Shown here in pieces: positions 36,537-46,220 of a stretch of DNA of 64,000 nt. The stretch lies in NCBI RefSeq assembly GCF_021484805.1, contig NZ_CP090557.1, positions 2,678,001 through 2,742,000 on the forward strand, given 5' to 3'. Source of the stretch: Tellurirhabdus bombi (lineage in GTDB: Bacteria; Bacteroidota; Bacteroidia; Cytophagales; Spirosomataceae). The translations under genes and the position numbers were made by a program. A model generated the notes under the pieces. It was not told the DNA's origin. It made no database searches and was given only the letters and a program-made list of their open reading frames with translations. Numbering within the stretch: position 1 is the first letter of the stretch; each line of letters begins with the position of its first letter.

Positions 36537-38573
36537 CTAGCTCAAGGCTGGCAGATCAGGCGTGTGCAGTGGATTCGTTTCTTCGGGCTTGCTTTCGCTG
36601 CCGATTTCCTCCTTCACTTCTTCACCCTTGTTCTTATAAGCCTGATACGTTGTTTCCTTTTGGAAAGGACGTCGGCCCAAAAGGCGCTCCAGATCAGCCT
36701 GGAACAGAATTTCCTTTTTCAGCAACTCCTGGGCAATAATTTCCAGACCTTCACGGTGCTCCGATAGCATTGACTTCGTACGCTGGTAAGCCATGTCGAT
36801 TAATTTACGAACTTCATCGTCAATGGCTTCAGCAGTTGCTTCGGAATAAGGTTTGTTAAATTGGTATTCGCTTTGTTTTGAATCGTAGAACGAAACGTTA
36901 CCAATTTTATCATTCATACCATAGATCGTCACGATGCTGTAAGCTAGCTTTGTAATTCGCTCTAGATCACTCAAAGCGCCCGTTGAGATCTTACCAAACA
37001 CAATGTCTTCAGCCGCGCGTCCGCCCAGCGTCATGCACATTTCGTCGATAAGCTGTTCGGTACGGTACAGATACTGCTCACGAGGCAGGTACTGGGCGTA
37101 TCCAAGCGCTGCCACACCACGGGGTACAATCGTTACTTTTACCAGCGGATCGGCGTGTTCGAGGAACCAGCCTGTGACGGCGTGACCAGCCTCATGATAG
37201 GCAACAATTTGCTTTTCTTCCGGAGAAATGATTTTGTTCTTTTTCTCCAGACCACCAATTACGCGGTCCATTGCATCCTGAAAATCCTGCATGGTAATGA
37301 ATTCACGATCACGACGCGCAGCAATCAGAGCGGCTTCATTACAAACGTTAGCGATTTCGGCACCAGCGAAGCCCGGTGTCTGGGCGGCCAGCTCTTTCGG
37401 CGCAACATCCTGACCCAACTTCAACGGCTTCAAGTGCACTTTGAAGATGGCTTCGCGACCAACGATATCGGGCTTATCAATACTAATCTGGCGGTCGAAA
37501 CGACCTGGGCGTAGTAAGGCAGAATCAAGTACATCAGGACGGTTAGTAGCCGCCAGGATGATAATTCCGGAGTCTGTTGCAAAACCATCCATCTCTACTA
37601 AAAGAGAGTTCAGCGTATTTTCGCGCTCGTCGTTAGCGCCTGGCATGGAGCCACGTCCACGTGAGCGGCCAACGGCATCAATCTCATCGATAAAGATGAT
37701 ACAAGGCGCTTTTTCTTTTGCTTGCTTGAAAAGGTCACGCACCCGGGCAGCACCTACACCAACGAACATTTCTACGAAGTCGGAACCCGATAGGGAGAAG
37801 AAGGGAACACCCGCTTCGCCTGCTACGGCTTTGGCTAACAAAGTTTTACCCGTACCTGGAGGGCCAACTAGCAAGGCTCCTTTAGGGATTTTTGCGCCCA
37901 GTTTCGTGAACTTACCCGGACTTTTCAGGTAGTCAACAATTTCTTTGATCTCTTCTTTGGCTTCGTCCAGGCCAGCCACATCGTTAAATGTGATCTTAAC
38001 CTTATTCTCAGCATCAAACAAAGCCGCTTTCGACTTTCCAATGTTGAAAATCTGGCCACCTGGGCCGGCTCCTCCCGACATACGTCCGAGCAGGAAATAC
38101 ATGGCCAGAATCATGACAATAAAGAAGCCCCAAGTTTGGATGAAGCCGCTCCAGTCGCTCCGCTGGTCAATGCGATATTCTATTTTTTCACTATCTGGTA
38201 TTCCTTCCTGAATTTTATCCAAATCCTTTTTGAAGGCTTCAGCAGACGTGATCCGAAAGCTGTAGTGAGGGCCGCCTGACGTGGAAAAATAAGGCTTTTC
38301 CTGAAAAATCGTACGGTATTTAGGACTTTGTATCGCTTGTTGCGTCAATGTCACCTCAACAACGTTGTCGTTAACAATTACGACTTCGCCAACCTCCCGG
38401 TCTTTCACCATTTTTTCAAATCGCTTCTGTGTTGTTTCGCGAACAGCACTATTGCGATTGAAAAACGTGATACCCAGAATGGCGGCAATCAGCAGGGCAA
38501 CAATCCAGCCCTGAAAATTGGGGCGACGCGGACCGCGGCCAGATAAGGGGTTTCTATTATTCGTTTCAGGCAT
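36537..38573 (-). CDS. ftsH: ATP-dependent zinc metalloprotease FtsH
   Basis: A 678-residue membrane-anchored AAA protease that degrades membrane and regulatory proteins. Two transmembrane helices (~22-39 and ~150-165) frame a periplasmic domain. Walker A GPPGTGKT is at 237-244, followed by Walker [16 protein letters not shown] and the second-region-of-homology arginines. Zinc site HEAGH is at 460-464. The C-terminal tail is acidic ([20 protein letters not shown]). It lies 100 bp downstream of rsfS on the same strand. ATG at 38573. Confidence 0.97.
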   Translation of the reverse strand: MPETNNRNPLSGRGPRRPNFQGWIVALLIAAILGITFFNRNSAVRETTQKRFEKMVKDREVGEVVIVNDNVVEVTLTQQAIQSPKYRTIFQEKPYFSTSGGPHYSFRITSAEAFKKDLDKIQEGIPDSEKIEYRIDQRSDWSGFIQTWGFFIVMILAMYFLLGRMSGGAGPGGQIFNIGKSKAALFDAENKVKITFNDVAGLDEAKEEIKEIVDYLKSPGKFTKLGAKIPKGALLVGPPGTGKTLLAKAVAGEAGVPFFSLSGSDFVEMFVGVGAARVRDLFKQAKEKAPCIIFIDEIDAVGRSRGRGSMPGANDERENTLNSLLVEMDGFATDSGIIILAATNRPDVLDSALLRPGRFDRQISIDKPDIVGREAIFKVHLKPLKLGQDVAPKELAAQTPGFAGAEIANVCNEAALIAARRDREFITMQDFQDAMDRVIGGLEKKNKIISPEEKQIVAYHEAGHAVTGWFLEHADPLVKVTIVPRGVAALGYAQYLPREQYLYRTEQLIDEMCMTLGGRAAEDIVFGKISTGALSDLERITKLAYSIVTIYGMNDKIGNVSFYDSKQSEYQFNKPYSEATAEAIDDEVRKLIDMAYQRTKSMLSEHREGLEIIAQELLKKEILFQADLERLLGRRPFQKETTYQAYKNKGEEVKEEIGSESKPEETNPLHTPDLPALS

Positions 38574-38673
38574 TTCTCGTAACAGTCTTACGGCTATGTA
38601 AAAAAAGAGAACACCATTTTACAATGGAATGTTTCTCACACTAAACGGTTTTGATGGGTGGGGAAATAGAAGG

Positions 38674-39069
38674 TTAGACGGTTACGGGTTCCTCAACAAC
38701 TCGGATTTCGGCATCGCCCCAGAGTTGTTCCAGATCATAAAAAGTCCGGCGCTCTTTCTTGAATACGTGAGCGACAACATCTACATAATCCAGCAAAATC
38801 CATTCCCGATTCAGTCTGCCTTCATTATGCCAAGGATTAACCTGGCTGGCTTTATAGACTTCTTCTTCAATAGAAGTGGAAATGGCATCAATCTGTGTAT
38901 CGGAAGTCCCGGAGCAAATCACAAAAAAGTCAGCTATTGCATTTTTGACACTGCGCAAATCCATGACGACTACATCCGTTGCTTTTTTCTCTTGCATTCC
39001 TTTTACAACCAGATCGCACAGTTCTGCTGATGTCAGTTCTTTTGCTTTATTAATTCTCATGCTGTTCAT
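38674..39069 (-). CDS. rsfS: Ribosomal silencing factor RsfS
   Basis: A 131-residue Iojap-family protein that binds ribosomal protein L14 and blocks subunit joining. Visible segments are VVVMDLRSVKNAIADFFVICSG and NREWILLDYVDVVAHVF, which cover the family core. ATG 39069 is used; ATG 39060 is an alternative. The divergent birA and a perfect -7 element (39112-39119, minus strand) lie upstream. Confidence 0.94.
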   Translation of the reverse strand: MNSMRINKAKELTSAELCDLVVKGMQEKKATDVVVMDLRSVKNAIADFFVICSGTSDTQIDAISTSIEEEVYKASQVNPWHNEGRLNREWILLDYVDVVAHVFKKERRTFYDLEQLWGDAEIRVVEEPVTV

Positions 39070-39111
39070 TTAAATTGCACATCGCTTGCCGCAGCGGGGA
39101 CATTCTTAAGA

Positions 39112-39119
39112 CAAATGTA
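39112..39119 (-). promoter_or_regulatory. Bacteroidota -7 promoter element for rsfS
   Basis: Read on the minus strand this is TACATTTG, matching TAnnTTTG exactly, 43 bp before the rsfS ATG. Confidence 0.5.
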
Positions 39120-39158
39120 CCATATCAGTCAGCGTACTTTAATTAAATATAAGAAAAC

Positions 39159-39947
39159 TTGTACAACTTTCGACCCAAAACGCTAATTATTGGCCAAAAA
39201 ATAAAATACCTGCCAAGTTGTCAGTCCACCAATGATGTCGCTGCCGAACTAATTGCGGCAGACGAAGCCATGGAGGGTCTCGTTGTCATAACGGATAACC
39301 AGACTGCCGGGCGGGGGCAGCGTGGCAATCAATGGGAAGCCCGTGCAGGCCAAAATTTAACGATCTCTATTATTCTACAACCGTCTTTCCTTCAGGCTAG
39401 TGAACAATTCTGGCTAAACATTGCGGTATCACTCGGTATTAGCGACTGGCTGGAAACGTACGTTCATGACCGGCTAAAAATTAAGTGGCCCAATGATTTA
39501 TACATTGACGAGCGCAAAATTGGTGGAATACTGATTGAAAATACCTTACAAGGCTATTCAATTGCCTGGTCAGTGGTTGGTATTGGTTTGAACATCAACC
39601 AGACGCAATTCAGTAATCCGAACGCAACCTCCTTACTTAATGAAACACCAAATGATAGTGAATTTGTTCTTGAAGAAGCACTTCATTTACTGTTGACAAG
39701 CTTTGAGCAACGGTATCTGGCCCTGCGCGCCAGCCGAACCAATGGCGCCCAGCGGAATGTCCTGAAAGCCGCTTACCTGCAACGTCTTTTTCGGTACCAG
39801 GAAGAGCACGACTTTATTGCCGATAACGAGCGTTTTCGGGGAATTATTGTTGGAGTCAGCGAAACAGGGCTTTTGGCTATTCAGAGTGGCGAACGGCTTC
39901 GTTATTTCGGTTTTAAGGAAGTAGAGTTTGTATTGGGAAATAGATAG
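39159..39947 (+). CDS. birA: Biotin-[acetyl-CoA-carboxylase] ligase
   Basis: A 262-residue biotin protein ligase that attaches biotin to carrier lysines such as those in the BCCP (27794) and pyruvate carboxylase (55491) of this window. The core motifs are CQSTNDVAAELI, AGRGQRGNQWEA, WPNDLYIDERKIGGILIE and GIGLNINQ, with a small C-terminal SH3-like domain. There is no N-terminal helix-turn-helix, so it is a ligase without repressor function. An in-frame TAA ends 6 nt before the chosen TTG codon and no ATG occurs before the essential CQSTND motif, so a TTG start is required. Confidence 0.93.
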   Translation: MYNFRPKTLIIGQKIKYLPSCQSTNDVAAELIAADEAMEGLVVITDNQTAGRGQRGNQWEARAGQNLTISIILQPSFLQASEQFWLNIAVSLGISDWLETYVHDRLKIKWPNDLYIDERKIGGILIENTLQGYSIAWSVVGIGLNINQTQFSNPNATSLLNETPNDSEFVLEEALHLLLTSFEQRYLALRASRTNGAQRNVLKAAYLQRLFRYQEEHDFIADNERFRGIIVGVSETGLLAIQSGERLRYFGFKEVEFVLGNR

Positions 39948-39954
39948 GCAAAAG

Positions 39955-39985
39955 AAAAGCTGTCGGCATTTGCCTGACAGCTTTT
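39955..39985. terminator. Bidirectional terminator after birA
   Basis: AAAAGCTGTCGGC / GCCTGACAGCTTTT pairs with one bulged base around an ATTT loop. It separates convergent birA and the GlsB-like gene. Confidence 0.8.
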
Positions 39986-40019
39986 CAACGGTTCACAACT
40001 ATATAACTACTTGTAAATT

Positions 40020-40274
40020 CTACGTCGTGCGGCGACGCGAGAAAAGAGCAGCGATACCTAAAATAATTACTGCTCCTACAAAGGCGGTCAGGACACGGTC
40101 CAGAAAACCACTAGCGCCAGTCGAGAATGTATTTCCAAAAATCCAGCCACCAACTAACGCCCCTACAATACCCAGGATGATTTCCATTAAAAGGGATAAT
40201 GAAAATCGTTTAAACAAAAGGTCGGCTAGCCAGCCGGCTACAGCCCCTACCAAGATTGTTACTAAAATTCCCAT
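40020..40274 (-). CDS. GlsB/YeaQ/YmgE-family small membrane protein
   Basis: An 84-residue protein with three hydrophobic helices rich in glycine: GAVAGWLADLL, MEIILGIVGALVGGWIFG and AFVGAVIILGIAALFSRRR. This is the transglycosylase-associated (GlsB/YeaQ) family, usually tied to envelope stress. No activity has been shown by its sequence. ATG at 40274. Confidence 0.88.
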   Translation of the reverse strand: MGILVTILVGAVAGWLADLLFKRFSLSLLMEIILGIVGALVGGWIFGNTFSTGASGFLDRVLTAFVGAVIILGIAALFSRRRTT

Positions 40275-40329
40275 GTCTCTCTAATCGTTGAGTGTGTATA
40301 AATAACGTATAAATAACTGGTGCAGGGCT

Positions 40330-41103
40330 TTATTTGTTTAGCGAATTAGATTTTAATCCAATCAGAGCAAGCATGCGTCCAGTCTGACCATGTTCGAGGC
40401 GATACGAAAAATAGTCCTGGTTGTGCAAAACAGTTGAATAAGGAGAGATTTCAATCTGAGATTTTGGAAGACCCATCGTCATCAATTGCGCCGCATTGGC
40501 ATTTTTTAAATCAATGCAATACTTCTGTTTATCGCTATCATATCGTTTAAATTGATCTTCAAACTCGGCGGCTACTTCAGAGCCAACTTCAAAAGAGCAA
40601 TCATCTATACAAGTTCCGATATAGGCATAACAATTGCGCGGGTTGGTGCCAAAGGTTTGCTGCATGGCTTGGATGGTTTTAACCGCAATCTGGGCTACGG
40701 TACCCCGCCAACCCGCATGAATGGCTGCTACGGCCTGTTGCCCGGCATCATAAATAAGAATAGGCGTGCAGTCGGCAACCGTTACACTTAGAAAAAGGCC
40801 CGCGCTATTGGTAATCAACGCGTCATAACCCGTGTAGTGACCCGCCTGGGTGGCAACCAAAACCTGATCGCCGTGGACCTGGTGTGAAAAGGCTACCTGG
40901 GTAGGCGCAATACCAAACTGGCTGAAAAAAAGATTTCGGTTGGCTTGCACATGCTGTGGATTGTCGGCCGTGTTTAACCCTAAATTTAAGGAAGAGAAAG
41001 GAAGCTGGCTATGTCCACCGTGGCGCGTACTTTCTGCACTGATAAGATTCGCAAATGAATTAAATATAGACGGGACCCGAAAAGACACAGAGCGAGAAAG
41101 CAT
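40330..41103 (-). CDS. pgeF: Laccase-domain protein PgeF (YfiH-type purine nucleoside phosphorylase / peptidoglycan editing factor)
   Basis: A 257-residue protein of the YfiH/PgeF family. The metal-site motifs are SHQVHGD, TVADCTPI, AAIHAGWRGTV and GTCIDDCSFEVG, which hold the Cys and His ligands. Family members act on purine nucleosides and remove miscoupled serine from muropeptide precursors. ATG at 41103. Confidence 0.92.
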   Translation of the reverse strand: MLSRSVSFRVPSIFNSFANLISAESTRHGGHSQLPFSSLNLGLNTADNPQHVQANRNLFFSQFGIAPTQVAFSHQVHGDQVLVATQAGHYTGYDALITNSAGLFLSVTVADCTPILIYDAGQQAVAAIHAGWRGTVAQIAVKTIQAMQQTFGTNPRNCYAYIGTCIDDCSFEVGSEVAAEFEDQFKRYDSDKQKYCIDLKNANAAQLMTMGLPKSQIEISPYSTVLHNQDYFSYRLEHGQTGRMLALIGLKSNSLNK

Positions 41104-41439
41104 ATTCGTTTGAGTAAATGGTAAAGAGGAATTGTTCTATTTTATATTTTCAATTATAGCCAAATATTAATTGGTTGTAATCGCTTTTTTAGCGTTTAAG
41201 TCTTATTGTTAACGAATTGTTAAGGTTTTTTAGAACTAGTGACCAAATAAAATTCTGAAAATCATTTCATCAAGGATAGTTGCCACTTGTCCTCATAAAA
41301 CAACCACCGTTGTACAATACCTGGTGCTACAAGGCTTCCTCCCTCTATCTTTGAACCATCAAACAGCCACAAAAAGGCTATGATAGTTACCAACAACGAT
41401 TCACACCCATAAACATACCGCACCGGCGGTCCAGGAATT
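41104..41439. other. Intergenic region between pgeF and the 41440 gene
   Basis: An AT-rich spacer between divergent genes, carrying a consensus -7 element for the rightward gene at 41346-41353. I see no gene or RNA structure in it; the leftward ORF spanning 41262-41603 is a shadow. Confidence 0.5.
41346..41353 (+). promoter_or_regulatory. Bacteroidota -7 promoter element for the 41440 gene
   Basis: TATCTTTG matches TAnnTTTG and would give a 5' leader of about 80 nt. Confidence 0.5.
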
Positions 41440-41826
41440 ATGAAAACGCTACTTGCTTCCTTTGTTATTGCACTGACACTAGGTACTTCGACGAGCTTTG
41501 CTAAAAATGAACCCATCGTAACTAATAATTCATTCCAATCAGTGGTGTATCCTTCCGCTGAGAGTACGAAATTGAATGTAATTGTCGATAGCAAATCAAA
41601 CAACTCTTTGTTGGTTCGTCTGCTGACTACGGATGGAAATGAGCTGGCGACTCAACGGATTGTCAAATCCAAAAGAGCCACTCACGTTCGTTTTGACCTG
41701 ATTAACCTACAAGATGGTGTCTACAAAGTAGAAATCACTGATGGCGAAAAGAAAGAAATCAAAGAAATCACGTTGAGCACAACTGTTCCGACGCCTTCGA
41801 CTTACCGGACAATTGCATTACAATAA
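41440..41826 (+). CDS. Small exported beta-sandwich-like protein
   Basis: A 128-residue protein with a signal peptide (MKTLLASFVIALTLGTSTSFAK). The mature part has alternating strands (KLNVIVDSKSNNSLLVRLL, GVYKVEITDGEKKEIKEI), resembling the immunoglobulin-like modules found in type 9-sorted proteins, but it is a stand-alone domain. The function is unknown. It ends at a shared bidirectional terminator. Confidence 0.78.
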   Translation: MKTLLASFVIALTLGTSTSFAKNEPIVTNNSFQSVVYPSAESTKLNVIVDSKSNNSLLVRLLTTDGNELATQRIVKSKRATHVRFDLINLQDGVYKVEITDGEKKEIKEITLSTTVPTPSTYRTIALQ

Positions 41827-41855
41827 GCAGTAGTTAACGAATAGAGAGATAGAAT

Positions 41856-41889
41856 AAAAAGAGGCCATCCAATTGGATGGCCTCTTTTT
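41856..41889. terminator. Bidirectional terminator
   Basis: AAAAAGAGGCCATCC / GGATGGCCTCTTTTT with an AATT loop lies between convergent genes. Confidence 0.93.
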
Positions 41890-41905
41890 AGTGCATAAGA
41901 AGCAA

Positions 41906-42754
41906 CTATTTAGCTTTGATGCGCTCGTAGGCACTTCGAAAGTATTTCGCACTTTCGGCAATTTCCGGGCCGTTGTTTTCCCAATGATATTCGTATTCAG
42001 CGGAGATCGGGCCTTTAAATTTCTGGCGTTTCATTTCGGCAATGACAGCATCTACTTTGCTTTCGCCAGAACCCCAGATCACATCATGGTATTTCCCATC
42101 GGGCGTGTCTTTCTTCACATCTTTGAAGTGCATACCCAATACCCGACCTTCCAGTTTTTTCAGGCATTCAACCGGATCAAGACCCGAGCGAACCCAGTGG
42201 CCAATATCCGCGCACGCACCAACATACTTGCTATCGCCAGCGTATTTCAATACAGTATCGGGATGCCAGTAACGCGATGGTTTGGGGTGATTGTGGAGGG
42301 CAACGTTGATTTTATATTCGTTGGCCAACCGGATAAGGTACGTAAATTGTTGCGGATCAGGCTCGGTGTTGATGTTTGAAATTCCTAAATCCTTGGCAAA
42401 TTCGAAAAGCGATCGCCATTCTGCTTCATCTTTGGCACGAACAACGCCGTAGGCACTGACGGTAATTCCTTTGTCCTTTAGAAGCTTCTTGACAGCCTGA
42501 CGGGTCTGAGCATCCATTTTAAAGTCCATTTTGCCCGACACGCCTCCGCCGATTTCCTGACCGGGGAACGCTTCTACGTACTTAAGGCCGCAGCTATCGA
42601 TTTTGCGCAGTGCCTCGGCAAAAGGAAACAAACGGAACGAGTAGGCTTGGGCGCCTAATTTCCAGCCTGCCTTGTCTTCGGGAGCTTTCTGGGCGGCCAG
42701 CGGTAGGATGCTGCCAACAAGCAAGCAGCCAAGCAATAGAATTTTTTTGTTCAT
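41906..42754 (-). CDS. Exported sugar phosphate isomerase/epimerase-like protein
   Basis: A 282-residue TIM-barrel protein of the AP-endonuclease-2/xylose-isomerase-like superfamily with a signal peptide (MNKKILLLGCLLVGSILPLAAQ). Metal-ligand candidates lie in NINTEPDPQQF, VALHNHPKPSRYW, CADIGHWVRSG and ISAEYEYHW. In Bacteroidota such periplasmic proteins often act on sugars; the substrate is unknown. ATG at 42754. Confidence 0.87.
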   Translation of the reverse strand: MNKKILLLGCLLVGSILPLAAQKAPEDKAGWKLGAQAYSFRLFPFAEALRKIDSCGLKYVEAFPGQEIGGGVSGKMDFKMDAQTRQAVKKLLKDKGITVSAYGVVRAKDEAEWRSLFEFAKDLGISNINTEPDPQQFTYLIRLANEYKINVALHNHPKPSRYWHPDTVLKYAGDSKYVGACADIGHWVRSGLDPVECLKKLEGRVLGMHFKDVKKDTPDGKYHDVIWGSGESKVDAVIAEMKRQKFKGPISAEYEYHWENNGPEIAESAKYFRSAYERIKAK

Positions 42755-42800
42755 TATTCGAGTAGGTTATGTGAGTACTAAAGCGATCCTGGCTTCTGAA

Positions 42801-43754
42801 TTACCCGTGTAGGTCAATCATTTTCCCCCATTCCTGGCGCTCAGACTCGCTCCAGAGATTCGGGAAGAAAATGCGCTGTTGTTCGCGGGGCGGCAAATAA
42901 CGTTGCCAGTTGGTGCCACCGGTTGCTTTGATGTCTTCGGGATCTTTATGCAGGTAACGTACGGCGGAGCGAATGTGCCGGAGTTTCCAGCGCACATTTA
43001 CGATCTGATCGAATTGACGAAGCTGATCGATTAAGGCCTCCGTTACATCACCAGTGACCTGAAGCTTAAGAAAGCATTGCCAGAGATTCCGGTCGCGGTA
43101 TTCATCGGCAAGGCGAATTAACCGCTCAGAATACTGGGCTTCAAATTGCTGAAGTGTCAGCGTTTTTTTCTGGGTAGCCAGCTCGGTAGCCCCGCGTTTC
43201 CAATAAATGTAAGCGTATAGGTCGGAAAAAGACGCCTCTGGATCAATGCCCGCCGGAACGTCAACCAACAACTGTGAAAAGTCAGTGGAGACGATTTCAA
43301 TCTCCCGAAACTGCACCGATTGAAAACCACTTGAAGGCAGCAACGCCATTCGGAAATTCAGAAACTGTTCTTTCTCCATGCCTTCCACCATAATGGTAAA
43401 AGACTGTTCCAGAATGCTGAAGTACCGATTAACGCGCTCCATGCGGGCCGCAAAAAAATCGGCGGTGAGCGATTCATGCGCGGCGATCTGACGAATTTCG
43501 TGCAGGATGAGCTTGAAATACAGCTCGGTACTCTGGTGATACGTAATAAAAATTAACTCATCGGGATAAGCCGTGCGCGGGTTCTGGAGCGATAGCAACG
43601 TTTCCAGATGGATGTAATCCCAGTAAGTCAGGTAGTCTGCCTGGAGCAGTCCTTCCAGGTAAGAGCCAATATCCTGACCCATAACCGCGAACTTTTCGGA
43701 GAGCTGACGCAACTTATCCGCTATTTCAGGCGAGATGTCGGTTTGGTTAGTCAT
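42801..43754 (-). CDS. kynA: Tryptophan 2,3-dioxygenase family protein
   Basis: A 317-residue heme dioxygenase-like protein that would open tryptophan to N-formylkynurenine. Family features are LTYWDYIHLETLLSLQNPRTAYPDELIFITYHQSTELYFKLI (around residues 41-83), FRMALLPSSGFQSVQFREIE, and RWKLRHIRSAVRYL followed by GGTNWQRYLPP near the C terminus. No other kynurenine-pathway gene is nearby. A proximal heme His is expected in the RHIRSAVRYLH region. ATG at 43754; 30 bp separate it from radA upstream. Confidence 0.85.
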   Translation of the reverse strand: MTNQTDISPEIADKLRQLSEKFAVMGQDIGSYLEGLLQADYLTYWDYIHLETLLSLQNPRTAYPDELIFITYHQSTELYFKLILHEIRQIAAHESLTADFFAARMERVNRYFSILEQSFTIMVEGMEKEQFLNFRMALLPSSGFQSVQFREIEIVSTDFSQLLVDVPAGIDPEASFSDLYAYIYWKRGATELATQKKTLTLQQFEAQYSERLIRLADEYRDRNLWQCFLKLQVTGDVTEALIDQLRQFDQIVNVRWKLRHIRSAVRYLHKDPEDIKATGGTNWQRYLPPREQQRIFFPNLWSESERQEWGKMIDLHG

Positions 43755-43784
43755 GATGCTGATGAGCGTAAATGGTCAGCAAAA

Positions 43785-45158
43785 TTACATTAAAACACCC
43801 TGAAACACCTCGTCTAGCTTGGACACCGGCCGGATTTTGATGCCAAACGATTTCTGGTCAAGGCCTTTGACGTTGTATTTCGAGATGTAAATTTCCTTAA
43901 AACCGAGCTTTTCTGCCTCCGAAATGCGAGCATCAATGCGGTTAACGGCACGGACTTCACCGCCCAGACCTACCTCGGCGGCAAAAGCAACCGAGGATGG
44001 AATGGCAATATCCTCGTAGCTGGAAACAATGGCGGCGCAAACCGCCAGGTCAATAGCCGGGTCTTCCACCTTGAGGCCACCAGCCACGTTTAGAAACACA
44101 TCCTGCTGGCCCAGCCGGAAGCCACCCCGTTTTTCGAGCACGGCCAAAAGCATCTGTAAGCGCTTGCTGTCGTAGCCCGTGCTGCTTCGTTGGGGCGTTC
44201 CATAATTCGCCACGCTCACCAGCGCCTGAATCTCAATCAGCAGAGGCCGGTTGCCTTCCATCATCGACCCAATGGCAATGCCGCTTAGAGCCTCCTCGCG
44301 CTGTGAGATCAGAATTTCTGACGGATTCGTTACCTGACGCAGGCCTGAATTGAGCATCTCGTAAATGCCCAGTTCGGAGGTGCTGCCAAAGCGGTTTTTT
44401 GTCGTGCGGAGAATGCGGTACGTAGTATGACGGTCGCCTTCAAAAGTAAGGACCGTATCGACCATGTGTTCCAGCACTTTCGGACCAGCCAGGGAGCCTT
44501 CTTTTGTAATGTGGCCAACGATAAAAACGGGAACTCCGCTTTCTTTAGCGTATTTCATCAGTTCGGCGGTACACTCCCGAACCTGCGAAACACTGCCCGC
44601 GCCCGACTCGACGAGCGAGGAATGCATCGTCTGAATTGAATCAATAATGAGCACTTCGGGCTCGAAATGCTCGACCGTGCGGAAAATGTTCTGGGTAGAC
44701 GTTTCCGACATGATGTAGCAATCGCTGGTGGGAGTGGGCAGGCGCTCGGCACGCATCTTAATTTGCTGCTCACTTTCTTCGCCCGAAACATACAGGACAC
44801 GCAAGCCGTTTAATCCCAACGCGATTTGCAGCAGCAGCGTGGATTTGCCAATACCGGGTTCTCCGCCAATCAGAACGAGGGAACCTGAAACGATACCACC
44901 ACCCAGCACGCGATTGAGTTCGCCGTCGGGCGTTTCAACGCGGGTTTGCTCTTCGTAGTTGATGGCGTGAATGGCCTTGGGCTTATTGGCCGTTTTTACG
45001 GTTGTTGTCGTGCGCCAGTTGCCTTTGTCGGGTTCCTCTTTGGTAATCAGTTCCTCAACGAAGGTATTCCATTCGCCGCAGGAGGGGCAGCGTCCCAGCC
45101 ATTTTGCCGCCTGATAGCCGCAAGCCTGGCAGAAGTATGAAGTTTTTGTTTTAGCCAT
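43785..45158 (-). CDS. radA: DNA repair protein RadA
   Basis: A 457-residue RecA-like branch-migration ATPase. The N-terminal zinc finger has CQACGYQAAKWLGRCPSC, Walker A is GGEPGIGKST, and the RadA-specific KNRFG motif (TKNRFGST) follows. The C-terminal Lon-like domain contains GLKVEDPAIDLAVCAAIVSS and GLGGEVRAV. ATG at 45158; the tryptophan dioxygenase gene follows on the same strand. Confidence 0.96.
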   Translation of the reverse strand: MAKTKTSYFCQACGYQAAKWLGRCPSCGEWNTFVEELITKEEPDKGNWRTTTTVKTANKPKAIHAINYEEQTRVETPDGELNRVLGGGIVSGSLVLIGGEPGIGKSTLLLQIALGLNGLRVLYVSGEESEQQIKMRAERLPTPTSDCYIMSETSTQNIFRTVEHFEPEVLIIDSIQTMHSSLVESGAGSVSQVRECTAELMKYAKESGVPVFIVGHITKEGSLAGPKVLEHMVDTVLTFEGDRHTTYRILRTTKNRFGSTSELGIYEMLNSGLRQVTNPSEILISQREEALSGIAIGSMMEGNRPLLIEIQALVSVANYGTPQRSSTGYDSKRLQMLLAVLEKRGGFRLGQQDVFLNVAGGLKVEDPAIDLAVCAAIVSSYEDIAIPSSVAFAAEVGLGGEVRAVNRIDARISEAEKLGFKEIYISKYNVKGLDQKSFGIKIRPVSKLDEVFQGVLM

Positions 45159-45388
45159 TAAACCAATAGTAACAAGAAATATCCAAGCAGCGCAAAGTTT
45201 GAAAAAGGAGTAACCGCGTAGGGGTAAACCGGCAAATAAATGTCTTAGTCATGAATAAGCCAATTGCACGTTTATCCTGTAAGCAGCAGCTTGTCTAGCT
45301 TTACAATTTACGAAAAAAAGCTGGCTTTGCATAGCATAAAGTCGCTAGAAACCGTTAATCAGTCAACGTCAACCATCACCATTACAGC

Positions 45389-46093
45389 ATGAAAAAAATC
45401 CTTCTTTCGTTCGCCGTGGCCGCTTTGTGTCCTGCGATCGCATTTGCCCAGTTGAATTCGTTTAGTTTCGGTATAAAAGGTGGGGTAAACCTGTCGAAGT
45501 TTAAAACAGGCGATTTTGTAACCACACGGCTGAACGCCAACGGAACGCCGCAGGTAGGTGTAGACGGAAAAGAACTTCGGGATAATATCCGGGAAAGCTT
45601 CGACAGTAAAACCGGTTGGGCCTACGGAATTTATACGCGCTTTGGCCGCAACCTGTATCTGCAACCCGAGCTGCTGGTCTCCTCCAAAAAAGGTTCTTTT
45701 GAGATTATTCGGGATGTTAACGGCCAGCAAACGACCGAAGTAGTGACCAGCCGGGTAACTAATTTCGATGTACCAATCCTGATTGGCTTGAAGGGTGGAC
45801 CACTGCGCGTGGTGGCAGGCCCACTGATCTCGTTTCGCATCAATGATGACGATCGGCTACGGGATGCCCTGCGGCAGTACACCTCTGGATCAATTAATGA
45901 CGCTTTTGCTAAGGCTAGTTATGGTTACCAGATTGGCGCAGGCCTGGATATTTTTCGGTTCGGCATTGACGTACGTCACGAAGGAAGCCTGACGAACGTG
46001 TCTGTCATTGACCTGGGTACCGATGCCAATCGCACCCAATTCAACCAGAAGCTGAAATCGTGGCAGGTCACACTGGCCTACCGAATTTTCTAG
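45389..46093 (+). CDS. Outer-membrane beta-barrel protein (PorT-like), paralog 1
   Basis: A 234-residue exported protein with a signal peptide (LLSFAVAALCPAIAFAQ), then alternating amphipathic strands such as FSFGIKGGVNLSKF, GIYTRFGRNLYLQPELLVSSKKGSFE and SWQVTLAYRIF. This is the pattern of 8-stranded PorT-type barrels. The partner and function are unknown. It is followed by a close paralog in tandem. Confidence 0.88.
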   Translation: MKKILLSFAVAALCPAIAFAQLNSFSFGIKGGVNLSKFKTGDFVTTRLNANGTPQVGVDGKELRDNIRESFDSKTGWAYGIYTRFGRNLYLQPELLVSSKKGSFEIIRDVNGQQTTEVVTSRVTNFDVPILIGLKGGPLRVVAGPLISFRINDDDRLRDALRQYTSGSINDAFAKASYGYQIGAGLDIFRFGIDVRHEGSLTNVSVIDLGTDANRTQFNQKLKSWQVTLAYRIF

Positions 46094-46220
46094 CCCTATC
46101 TTTTTCATACGGCCAATTACTCAGTTCAGCAAGAATTAGCTTCTGTTCATACAAAAAGGGATTAGCGCTTAGGTAGGTGTTCATTAACTTTCTGGAATAA
46201 ACAACAAATCCAGTTCGGTA

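Noticed and set aside
41262-41603. 113-codon minus-strand frame overlapping the 41440 gene
   Set aside because: The plus-strand frame has a clean signal peptide and promoter; the minus frame is partly its shadow.
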